IMG/VR virus record: IMGVR_UViG_3300047564_002077
Coordinates: 1 to 32,997 of that record
Length of the DNA: 32,997 bases
From: a virus
Direction: 5' to 3' (one strand)
Part shown: in pieces, positions 26,705 to 32,997 of the stretch
Numbering within the stretch: position 1 is the stretch's first letter
Layout of the letters: each line of letters begins with the position of its first letter
Program-made: the position numbers and the translations under genes
The notes under the pieces: model-generated
Told to the model about the DNA's origin: nothing
The model's database searches: none
What the model saw: only the letters and a program-made list of their open reading frames with translations

Positions 26705-28354
26705 ATGGGTCAGGATGTATATCTAGGTAATCCGCTTTTAAAAAAGGCTAATACCTCAATTGAATTTTCAGAAGATCAAATCATTGAATTTGTAAAGTGC
26801 AAAAATGACCCTGTTTATTTTGCAAAAAACTATGTTCAAATTGTCACCCTAGATCATGGTCTTCAACTTTTCAAACCATATCACTTTCAAGAGAAGTTAA
26901 TTAAAAACTTCCATGATCATAGATTTAACATTTGCAAAATGCCTAGACAAACAGGCAAATCTACAACTGTTGTGTCTTATCTTTTACACTATGCAATTTT
27001 TAATGATAATGTGAATATTGCAATTCTTGCTAACAAAGCATCAACAGCAAGAGATTTGCTTAATAGACTGCAAACTGCATATGAAAATTTACCTAAATGG
27101 TTACAGCAGGGAATTTTAGCCTGGAACAAAGGTTCCATGGAATTGGAAAATGGATCAAAGATATTGGCTGCTTCTACATCTGCATCTGCTGTCCGTGGTG
27201 GATCCTATAATATCATATTCCTTGATGAGTTCGCATTTATTCCAAACCATATTGCAGACCAATTCTTTGCCTCTGTTTATCCTACTATCTCGTCTGGCAC
27301 AAAAACTAAAGTAATTATGGTTTCAACCCCTCATGGGATGAATCATTTTTACAGATACTGGCATGATGCAGAAAGAGGTAAGAATCAATATGTAGCAACA
27401 GAAGTTCATTGGTCAGAAGTTCCAGGAAGAGATTCTGAGTGGAAAAAGCAAACCATTGCAAACACTAGTGAGCAGCAATTTAAAGTAGAATTTGAATGTG
27501 AATTCCTAGGATCAGTAGATACCTTAATTTCACCAAGCAAATTAAAAAGTTTAGTATATGATGATCCAGTAAAGAGAAGTAAAGGATTAGATGTTTATCA
27601 AGATTATAAAGATGGGCATGATTACTTAATTACTGTTGATGTTGCCAGAGGAGTTGGTGGAGATTACTCTGCTTTTGTAGTTTATGACATAACTGAGTTT
27701 CCACATGTTATAGTGGCAAAATATAGGAATAATGAAATTAAACCTATGATTTTTCCAAACATCATTCATGAAGTAGCAAAAGCATACAATAATGCATTTA
27801 TTTTATGCGAAGTAAATGATGTTGGAGATCAGGTAGCAGCAATTATTCAATATGATTTGGAGTATCAAAATCTTCTTATGTGTTCTATGAGAGGTAGAGC
27901 AGGTCAAATTGTTGGACAAGGATTCTCAGGAAAGAAAACTCAACTTGGACTTAAAATGTCTAAGACTGTTAAAAAGGTTGGTTGTCTCAATTTAAAAACA
28001 ATGATTGAGGAAGATAAACTTATATTCAATGATTATGAGATTATTAGTGAATTGACAACTTTTATACAAAAGCACAACTCCTTTGAAGCAGAAGAGGGGT
28101 GTAATGATGACCTTGCTATGTGCTTGGTAATCTATGCTTGGTTAGTTGCTCAAGATTATTTTAAAGAACTAACAGAACAAGATGTAAGAAAAAGATTATA
28201 TGAAGAACAAAAGAATCAAATAGAGCAAGATATGTCACCATTTGGATTTATTGTTGATGGAACAGAAAGAATTGCAGTAGAAGTAGATTCTGAAGGTGAT
28301 GTTTGGCATACTGATGAGTATGGAGACATGTCATATATGTGGGATTACAGGTAA
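26705..28354 (+). CDS. 17: gp17-like terminase large subunit (packaging ATPase and nuclease)
   Basis: 549 residues (T4 gp17 is 610). The ATPase domain carries Walker A RQTGKST (residues 81-87), Walker B IIFLDE (170-175, Asp174 and Glu175) and the coupling motif VSTPHG (206-211). The nuclease domain carries Asp312 (ITVDVARGVGGDYSA), Glu369 (ILCEVND) and Asp468/Asp469 (GCNDDLAM), the RNase H-like acidic triad. The N-terminal helix region that binds DNA or portal is shorter than in T4. The protein cuts concatemeric DNA and pumps it through the portal (gp20) into the prohead. The start at 26705 lies six bases after the preceding stop, without an obvious Shine-Dalgarno sequence. Confidence 0.96.
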   Translation: MGQDVYLGNPLLKKANTSIEFSEDQIIEFVKCKNDPVYFAKNYVQIVTLDHGLQLFKPYHFQEKLIKNFHDHRFNICKMPRQTGKSTTVVSYLLHYAIFNDNVNIAILANKASTARDLLNRLQTAYENLPKWLQQGILAWNKGSMELENGSKILAASTSASAVRGGSYNIIFLDEFAFIPNHIADQFFASVYPTISSGTKTKVIMVSTPHGMNHFYRYWHDAERGKNQYVATEVHWSEVPGRDSEWKKQTIANTSEQQFKVEFECEFLGSVDTLISPSKLKSLVYDDPVKRSKGLDVYQDYKDGHDYLITVDVARGVGGDYSAFVVYDITEFPHVIVAKYRNNEIKPMIFPNIIHEVAKAYNNAFILCEVNDVGDQVAAIIQYDLEYQNLLMCSMRGRAGQIVGQGFSGKKTQLGLKMSKTVKKVGCLNLKTMIEEDKLIFNDYEIISELTTFIQKHNSFEAEEGCNDDLAMCLVIYAWLVAQDYFKELTEQDVRKRLYEEQKNQIEQDMSPFGFIVDGTERIAVEVDSEGDVWHTDEYGDMSYMWDYR

Positions 28355-28365
28355 ACTTAGAAATT

Positions 28366-28373
28366 TATAAATA
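28366..28373 (+). promoter_or_regulatory. Perfect T4-type late promoter (TATAAATA) before gp18
   Basis: TATAAATA lies in the longest gap of the window (54 bases, 28355-28408) and ends 35 bases before the gp18 ATG. It is an exact match to the T4 late-promoter element and fits the high demand for sheath and tube proteins. Confidence 0.8.
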
Positions 28374-28398
28374 CTTTTAGAGCAAAATGAAGCACTAG

Positions 28399-28403
28399 AG
28401 GAG
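28399..28403 (+). promoter_or_regulatory. Strong ribosome binding site of gp18 (AGGAG)
   Basis: AGGAG (within AGAGGAG) ends five bases before ATG 28409. It is the strongest Shine-Dalgarno sequence I see here and fixes the gp18 start. An upstream ATG at 28387 opens only a three-codon frame (stop 28396-28398) and is probably chance. Confidence 0.75.
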
Positions 28404-28408
28404 TCAAA

Positions 28409-30562
28409 ATGGCTTTAAGCTTAGCATCTCCAGGTATTAGCGTAAGGGAAGTAGATCTGACGAGAGGTGGTATTCAAAATACCTCTTCAATATCTGCAGG
28501 AATTGCAGCACCTTTCGCTAAAGGACCTGTTAATCAGATTGTTACTATTAGAAATGAAGATGAATTAAAGAGAGTATTTGGAACTCCATCTATCAACGAT
28601 TATCATTATGAGCACTGGTATTCAGCATCAAACTTTCTTTCTTATGGGGGAAGTTTACAAGTAGTAAGATGTAATGGAACCAACCTCAAAAATGCTAATG
28701 CTGGAGTTGGAGTAGGTTCAACCTCACTTAAAATTGAAAATTATGATGTCTATAAAGAATCTTATGAAGATTCAACATCATTCTATTGGGCAGCAAGAGA
28801 GCCTGGATATTGGGCAGAAGAGTTAAAAGTTTGTGTCATTGACTACCTTGCAGACCAAACTCTGTCTGGAATCAATACTACTGGAGTTAGTGTTGGGTAT
28901 GGTGTTACTCAAACATTAACTGGAACCATTGCTGGAGTTGGAACAACTTCAGTAGCATCTGGATTCTTAAAGGGAATTATCACTGGTGTAGGATCTTCTG
29001 AACTTTATGTTAGAGTAGTTTCCAAAGTGGTTGGTGGAGTAGAGACTACTCAAAATTACACAGAAAATAGTTCTTATTCATTTACAGCAACATCTTTAAA
29101 TATAGTCAATAATGCTGGGACCACAGCAACAGCAGCAACTCCTTCTAGTGTCAAAGACTGGTATAATAGTCAAAATATCTTAGATACCACAAAAGGAGAT
29201 TTTGCCACTATTCCATGGAAGAGTATTGCTCCAAAACCAACCACTAATGCTTATGTTGCAGATAGAGGTGGTTCTAATGATGCAATGCACGTTGTTGTTA
29301 TTGATAGTAAAAAATCAGGAAACATTTCTGGAACATCTCAAACTGTTCTTGAGAAATTTGTAAATCTTTCAAAAGCTACTGATGCTACAGTTTCTCCATC
29401 AACTAAAATTTATTATAAAGATTATATTGGATTAAATTCTAGATACGTTTTTGCTGGAAAATCTCTTGGAGATGCTACAGATGCTTTCTGGGGAGTAGAC
29501 CCAGTTGCAGTTAAATTCTCAAGTGCATTCACTGTACAAGCAGAAAATTCAGGAATTTGGGGTGTAGAATCAGAAAATACCACATTCAATTCAATTGGAA
29601 ATGCTTCATTCACCTTAAGTAATGGTAAAGATTATAATGGAGCAGAAGGAGGGTTCTCAGTAGCACTATCAGATATTATTGATGCATATGATAGATTCTC
29701 TAATGATGCTGAAGTAGATATTACTTATTTACTACAAGGTGGTGCTTCTCTAAGTAAAGAGCAGGAGCAAGCTAAAGCGAATAAACTTATCAGTATTGCA
29801 GAAACCAGAAAAGATTGTATTGCATTTATTTCTCCATCCAGAGATACTGTTGTAAATGTTGTCCCACAATCAGCTCAACTTGATAATGTTCTTTCATTCT
29901 TTAGTCCATTAACATCTTCATCATATGCAGTGTTTGATAGTGGATATCAATATGTCTATGATAGATTTAATCAACAATTTGTTTACATGCCATGTTCATC
30001 TGACATTGCAGGGGTCTGTGTTAGAACTGACCTCAATCAATTCCCTTGGTACTCACCAGCAGGAAAAAATAGAGGTTCTCTGAAATTTACGATTAAATTA
30101 GCATACAATCCAGGTCAATCAGATAGAGATGAGCTATATGCTCAAAGAATTAATCCTATTATTTCTTCCCCAGGATCTGGTATTATCTTGTTTGGAGATA
30201 AGACTGCATTATCTTATCAATCTGCATTTGATAGAATTAATGTTAGAAAACTCTTTATTGCTATTGAACAAGCAGTAGAATCTGCTGCAGATGATCAATT
30301 ATTTGAATTTAATGATGCAACAACAAGAGCAAACTTCATTAATGTTGTTGAACCATACTTGAGAGATGTTCAGGTTAAGAGGGGAATTAGTGATTACTTA
30401 TTAATTTGTGATGAATCAAATAACACTCCAGATGTAATTGACAGAAATGAATTTATTGCTGACATTTATGTGAAGCCCGCAAGATCAATTAATTTTATTG
30501 GTCTTACATTTGTCGCCACCAGAACTGGGGTTTCATTTGCAACAGTTGTAGGTACAGTTTAA
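28409..30562 (+). CDS. 18: gp18-like tail sheath protein
   Basis: 717 residues (T4 gp18 is 659). The N-terminus MALSLASPGISVREVDLTRG and the following GIAAPFAKGPVNQIVTIRNE, then DELKRVFG, are the sheath signature. The C-terminal domain contains QSAFDRINVRKLFIAIEQAV, FNDATTRANFINVVEPYLRD and, at the very end, SINFIGLTFVATRTGVSFAT, which supply the handshake strands and conserved core of contractile sheaths. The middle (residues ~150-330) is a more variable, GIGTT-rich domain probably exposed on the surface. A perfect late promoter and strong ribosome site precede it, consistent with a high-copy virion protein. Confidence 0.95.
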   Translation: MALSLASPGISVREVDLTRGGIQNTSSISAGIAAPFAKGPVNQIVTIRNEDELKRVFGTPSINDYHYEHWYSASNFLSYGGSLQVVRCNGTNLKNANAGVGVGSTSLKIENYDVYKESYEDSTSFYWAAREPGYWAEELKVCVIDYLADQTLSGINTTGVSVGYGVTQTLTGTIAGVGTTSVASGFLKGIITGVGSSELYVRVVSKVVGGVETTQNYTENSSYSFTATSLNIVNNAGTTATAATPSSVKDWYNSQNILDTTKGDFATIPWKSIAPKPTTNAYVADRGGSNDAMHVVVIDSKKSGNISGTSQTVLEKFVNLSKATDATVSPSTKIYYKDYIGLNSRYVFAGKSLGDATDAFWGVDPVAVKFSSAFTVQAENSGIWGVESENTTFNSIGNASFTLSNGKDYNGAEGGFSVALSDIIDAYDRFSNDAEVDITYLLQGGASLSKEQEQAKANKLISIAETRKDCIAFISPSRDTVVNVVPQSAQLDNVLSFFSPLTSSSYAVFDSGYQYVYDRFNQQFVYMPCSSDIAGVCVRTDLNQFPWYSPAGKNRGSLKFTIKLAYNPGQSDRDELYAQRINPIISSPGSGIILFGDKTALSYQSAFDRINVRKLFIAIEQAVESAADDQLFEFNDATTRANFINVVEPYLRDVQVKRGISDYLLICDESNNTPDVIDRNEFIADIYVKPARSINFIGLTFVATRTGVSFATVVGTV

Positions 30563-30570
30563 TTTAAATC

Positions 30571-30575
30571 GGAGA
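30571..30575 (+). promoter_or_regulatory. Ribosome binding site of gp19 (GGAGA)
   Basis: GGAGA lies about seven bases before ATG 30583, in a 20-base gap. No TAAATA core is present here (only TTTAAATC), so gp19 is probably read through from the gp18 promoter. Confidence 0.6.
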
Positions 30576-30582
30576 ACCTAAA

Positions 30583-31233
30583 ATGGCAAGATTTCAAGAC
30601 AGAACTATTGATGCATTTAAAACAAAATTAAAAGGTGGTGGTGCACGCAGCAATTTATTTGAAGTAACTTTTGACAGTAGTAATACTGGAGCAAGTGGTG
30701 GTACTCCCAGTGGAAGATTTTTCCAAGAAATTGGAATTTCATTTGATCAGGGAGACTTAATGATGATCAAGGCAGCTAGTATGCCTGCATCAACTATTGC
30801 TGAAATTCCAGTTCCTTTTAGAGGAAGAACTCTTAAAATTGCTGGAGACAGAACATTTGATGTCTGGACAATAACAGTTATTAATGATACTGATTTCAGA
30901 TGGAGAAGCTTTTTTGAAAGGTGGATGAATTATATCACCAAAGTATCTGATGGATCTGGAACGATTGCTCCTGCTGATTATATGACAGACATGAGTGTTT
31001 CTCAACTCTCTAGAGGTCCTGTTGGAGCATTGTCAACTAGAGGAGATCAGAATAGCACAGAAATTCAAGTTTTAAGGAAGTACACAGTTCATGGGGTATT
31101 CCCAACTAGTGTTTCTGCTATTGATTTATCATATAATAATGAAAATGAAATTGAAGAATTTACTGTAGATCTTCAAGTTCAATGGTGGGAAGCTAATGAT
31201 GCTGCAGGATTACCCAACTCCAGCATAGTCTAA
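30583..31233 (+). CDS. 19: gp19-like tail tube protein
   Basis: 216 residues (T4 gp19 is 163). The pattern FKTKLKGGGARSNLFEVTFD near the N-terminus, the block MIKAASMPASTIAEIPVPFR followed by GRTLKIAGDRTFDVWTITVI, then FFERWMNYI, and a C-terminal DLQVQWWEAND are typical of T4-like tube subunits, which stack as hexamers inside the sheath. The extra length is partly a Gly/Ser-rich loop (GASGGTPSGRF) and an extended C-terminal part. It follows the sheath gene as in T4. Confidence 0.94.
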   Translation: MARFQDRTIDAFKTKLKGGGARSNLFEVTFDSSNTGASGGTPSGRFFQEIGISFDQGDLMMIKAASMPASTIAEIPVPFRGRTLKIAGDRTFDVWTITVINDTDFRWRSFFERWMNYITKVSDGSGTIAPADYMTDMSVSQLSRGPVGALSTRGDQNSTEIQVLRKYTVHGVFPTSVSAIDLSYNNENEIEEFTVDLQVQWWEANDAAGLPNSSIV

Positions 31234-31237
31234 ATAC
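31230..31237 (+). promoter_or_regulatory. Probable late promoter element (CTAAATAC) before gp20
   Basis: CTAAATAC overlaps the gp19 stop (TAA 31231-31233) and ends 22 bases before the gp20 ATG at 31260. It resembles the CTAAATA at 21597. No clear Shine-Dalgarno sequence lies between it and the start. Confidence 0.5.
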
Positions 31238-31259
31238 TATTACAGTTTAAAATTATACA

Positions 31260-32912
31260 ATGGCAAGACTTTTTGGGTTTTCACTTGAAGACGACAATAA
31301 ATTACCAAAAGAAGCGATCTCCCCTGTCCCAGATAACAATGAGGATGGGGTTGATTACTATCTAACTAGTGGTTTTTATGGTCAATATGTAGATATTGAG
31401 GGTGTCTATAGAAATGAATATGATCTAATCAAAAGATATAGAGAGATGGCACTTCACCCAGAGTGTGATAGTGCCATTGAAAATGTCGTTAATGAAGCTA
31501 TTGTAAGTGATCTTAATGATTCTCCTGTTGAAATTGAACTTAGCAATTTAAACGCTAGTGATGGACTGAAGAAAATTATTAGAGATGAGTTTAAATACAT
31601 TAAAGATCTTATGGATTTTGATAAAAAATCCCATGAGATCTTTAAGAATTGGTACGTAGATGGAAGAATTTTATACCATAAAGTTATAGATTTAAAAAAA
31701 CCAGAAGAAGGCATCCAAGATCTTAGATTTATGGATGCTTTAAAAACTAAATTTATTAGGAAAGAAAAGAAAAGAACTGATAATTATGCTGGTGTTTATA
31801 ATAGCAGACAAGAAGCTTCTGATTTCAATGAGCCAGAAATAGAAGAATATTTTCTGTATTTCCCACTAGGGCATATTCAAAAAACTGCTGCAGCAAATAA
31901 AGGAATTCCAATTTCAAAGGATGCAGTTACATTTGTAACATCAGGCCTTGTAGATAGAAATAGACAACTTACGCTTTCTTATCTACACAAAGCAATTAAA
32001 GCACTCAATCAATTAAGAATGATTGAGGATGCTCTTGTCATCTATAGACTCTCTAGAGCACCAGAAAGAAGAATTTTTTACATTGATGTTGGCAATCTTC
32101 CTAAAGTAAAAGCTGAGCAGTACCTTAGGGATGTAATGAATCGCTATAGGAATAAGTTGGTATATGATGCAAGCACTGGAGAGATGAGGGATGATAAGAA
32201 GTTCATGAGTATGATGGAGGACTTCTGGTTACCTCGTAGAGAAGGTGGCAGGGGTACTGAAATCACTACACTTCCTGGTGGACAAAACCTAGGAGAATTA
32301 ACTGATGTTCAGTATTTTCAGAAGAAACTCTTCAGAGCATTGAATGTCCCAGAATCTAGAACTGCTTCTGATGGTGGATTTAATCTAGGAAGATCATCTG
32401 AAATTCTTAGAGATGAACTGATGTTTGGTAAGTTTGTAGGAAGACTAAGAAAAAGATTTAGCAATGTCTTCCATGACATGCTTAAAACTCAGTTAATCTT
32501 AAAAAATATTGTAACCCCAGAAGATTGGGAAAAAATGAGTGATCATATTCAATATGATTATCTTTATGATGGACATTTCTCTGAATTAAAAGATACTGAG
32601 TTAATGAATGAAAGACTCAATCTTATGGTTGCAATTGAACCTTACATTGGAACTTACTATTCAAGAGACTATGTAAGAAGGAAGATCTTAAGACAAACTG
32701 ATCAAGAAATCTTTGATGAGGATAATTTAATCAAGAAAGAGATTAAAGATAGATTATATCCAGATCCAAAATTAATGCCTCCAGTAGGTCCAGATGGTAT
32801 GCCTTTAGATCCAATGGCAGCAGGAAATGAACCAATGGGAGTGGCACCTAAAGAACCAGATACTCTATCCTCTGATAATAAGATTACAAATATCAAAGGA
32901 GCTGAGATATAA
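31260..32912 (+). CDS. 20: gp20-like portal vertex protein
   Basis: 550 residues (T4 gp20 is 524). The conserved portal core covers residues ~258-360: ALVIYRLSRAPERRIFYIDV, then GNLPKVKAEQYLRDVMNRYR, MSMMEDFWLPRREGGRGTEI, TTLPGGQNLGEL and YFQKKLFRALNVPESR. This gene is the classic marker for marine T4-like phages. The portal forms a 12-subunit ring at one head vertex, starts prohead assembly and is the channel for DNA driven by gp17. The C-terminal ~50 residues are Pro-, Met- and Asp-rich (PVGPDGMPLDPMAAGNEPMG) and probably flexible. Confidence 0.96.
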   Translation: MARLFGFSLEDDNKLPKEAISPVPDNNEDGVDYYLTSGFYGQYVDIEGVYRNEYDLIKRYREMALHPECDSAIENVVNEAIVSDLNDSPVEIELSNLNASDGLKKIIRDEFKYIKDLMDFDKKSHEIFKNWYVDGRILYHKVIDLKKPEEGIQDLRFMDALKTKFIRKEKKRTDNYAGVYNSRQEASDFNEPEIEEYFLYFPLGHIQKTAAANKGIPISKDAVTFVTSGLVDRNRQLTLSYLHKAIKALNQLRMIEDALVIYRLSRAPERRIFYIDVGNLPKVKAEQYLRDVMNRYRNKLVYDASTGEMRDDKKFMSMMEDFWLPRREGGRGTEITTLPGGQNLGELTDVQYFQKKLFRALNVPESRTASDGGFNLGRSSEILRDELMFGKFVGRLRKRFSNVFHDMLKTQLILKNIVTPEDWEKMSDHIQYDYLYDGHFSELKDTELMNERLNLMVAIEPYIGTYYSRDYVRRKILRQTDQEIFDEDNLIKKEIKDRLYPDPKLMPPVGPDGMPLDPMAAGNEPMGVAPKEPDTLSSDNKITNIKGAEI

Positions 32913-32915
32913 ATA
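32908..32915 (+). promoter_or_regulatory. Perfect T4-type late promoter (TATAAATA) after gp20
   Basis: TATAAATA overlaps the gp20 stop codon (TAA 32910-32912) and ends 20 bases before ATG 32936. It is an exact match to the T4 late element and probably starts the prohead-core/protease/capsid unit beyond the right edge. Confidence 0.78.
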
Positions 32916-32935
32916 ATTCAAAATACTATTTTTTT

Positions 32936-32997
32936 ATGGAATCTACTAATGAATTAATGGACATGATACTTACTGATGGATCTCCTGAAGAAGTTTC
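32936..32997 (+). CDS. Start of next gene (3'-partial), in place of T4 prohead core genes
   Basis: The frame opens with MESTNELMDMILTDGSPEEV and runs off the window. A perfect TATAAATA lies 20 bases before the ATG. T4 has genes 67 and 68 (prohead core) and then 21 (protease) at this place. Marine T4-like phages often have a prohead-related gene here with a similar start, so a core or scaffold role is likely but rests on position and about 20 residues. Confidence 0.6.
   Translation, partial: MESTNELMDMILTDGSPEEV

Noticed and set aside
28387-28398. Three-codon frame upstream of gp18 as a leader peptide
   Set aside because: It lacks its own ribosome site, is very short, and the strong AGGAG that follows belongs to gp18.
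28355-28408. Terminator or small RNA in the 54-base gap before gp18
   Set aside because: I see no GC-rich hairpin followed by a T run; the gap is explained by a late promoter and a ribosome site.
1415-32896. About twenty reverse-strand frames of 60-92 codons
   Set aside because: All are antisense to well-supported late genes, show no ribosome sites or conserved motifs, and are expected in long AT-rich coding DNA.
32926-32935. T run after gp20 as a rho-independent terminator
   Set aside because: No stem precedes it, and the perfect TATAAATA just upstream plus an ATG right after make it the leader of the next gene.
1-32997. tRNA genes, CRISPR array, insertion sequence, integrase, attachment site or host metabolic genes
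   Set aside because: I read the gaps and gene ends for these and found none. Coding density is near complete and all repeats lie inside structural genes.

Overview
The window is a continuous stretch of the late (virion structure and DNA packaging) module of a T4-like myovirus. Every supported gene is on the + strand, genes are packed end to end, and the DNA is very AT-rich. Protein families and gene order match marine T4-like phages (cyanophage and pelagiphage type). The AT-rich composition, the huge GIGTT-rich baseplate proteins and the extra neck-region genes suggest a phage of Prochlorococcus, Pelagibacter (SAR11) or a similar low-GC marine host. The sequence alone does not settle the host. 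I see no tRNA, CRISPR array, insertion sequence, integrase or host-like metabolic gene.

Layout: (1) nt 3-18955, the baseplate/tail-tip block. It holds a giant protein truncated by the left edge (with a YHYH-like domain), a 1022-residue structural protein, gp8 (baseplate wedge) and a 2142-residue DUF4815-type structural protein. These occupy the place of T4 genes 7-12. (2) nt 18952-19372, two small overlapping genes. (3) nt 19388-21596, neck proteins gp13 and gp14, with gp14 enlarged by a repeat-rich insertion. (4) nt 21623-24284, an accessory pair absent from T4: a collagen-like protein, and a subtilisin-family protease fused to a cupredoxin-like domain that carries a full set of blue-copper ligands. 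(5) nt 24318-28354, gp15 (tail terminator), gp16 (small terminase), an unusual multi-domain protein, and gp17 (large terminase). (6) nt 28409-32912, gp18 (sheath), gp19 (tube) and gp20 (portal), followed at the right edge by the start of a further gene in the place of T4 67/68 (prohead core).

Regulation: seven gaps between genes are longer than 20 bases, and each holds the core TAAATA about 10-35 bases before the next start codon. Two are perfect TATAAATA, the T4 late-promoter element. These sites divide the window into seven apparent late transcription units. Inside each unit, genes overlap or are separated by 20 bases or fewer.

The points most worth a second look are the protease-cupredoxin fusion, the small beta-rich repeats shared among baseplate and neck proteins, the expanded gp14, the multi-domain gene wedged between the terminase subunits, and the regular promoter pattern. 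I found no clearly new multi-gene defence or mobile system.
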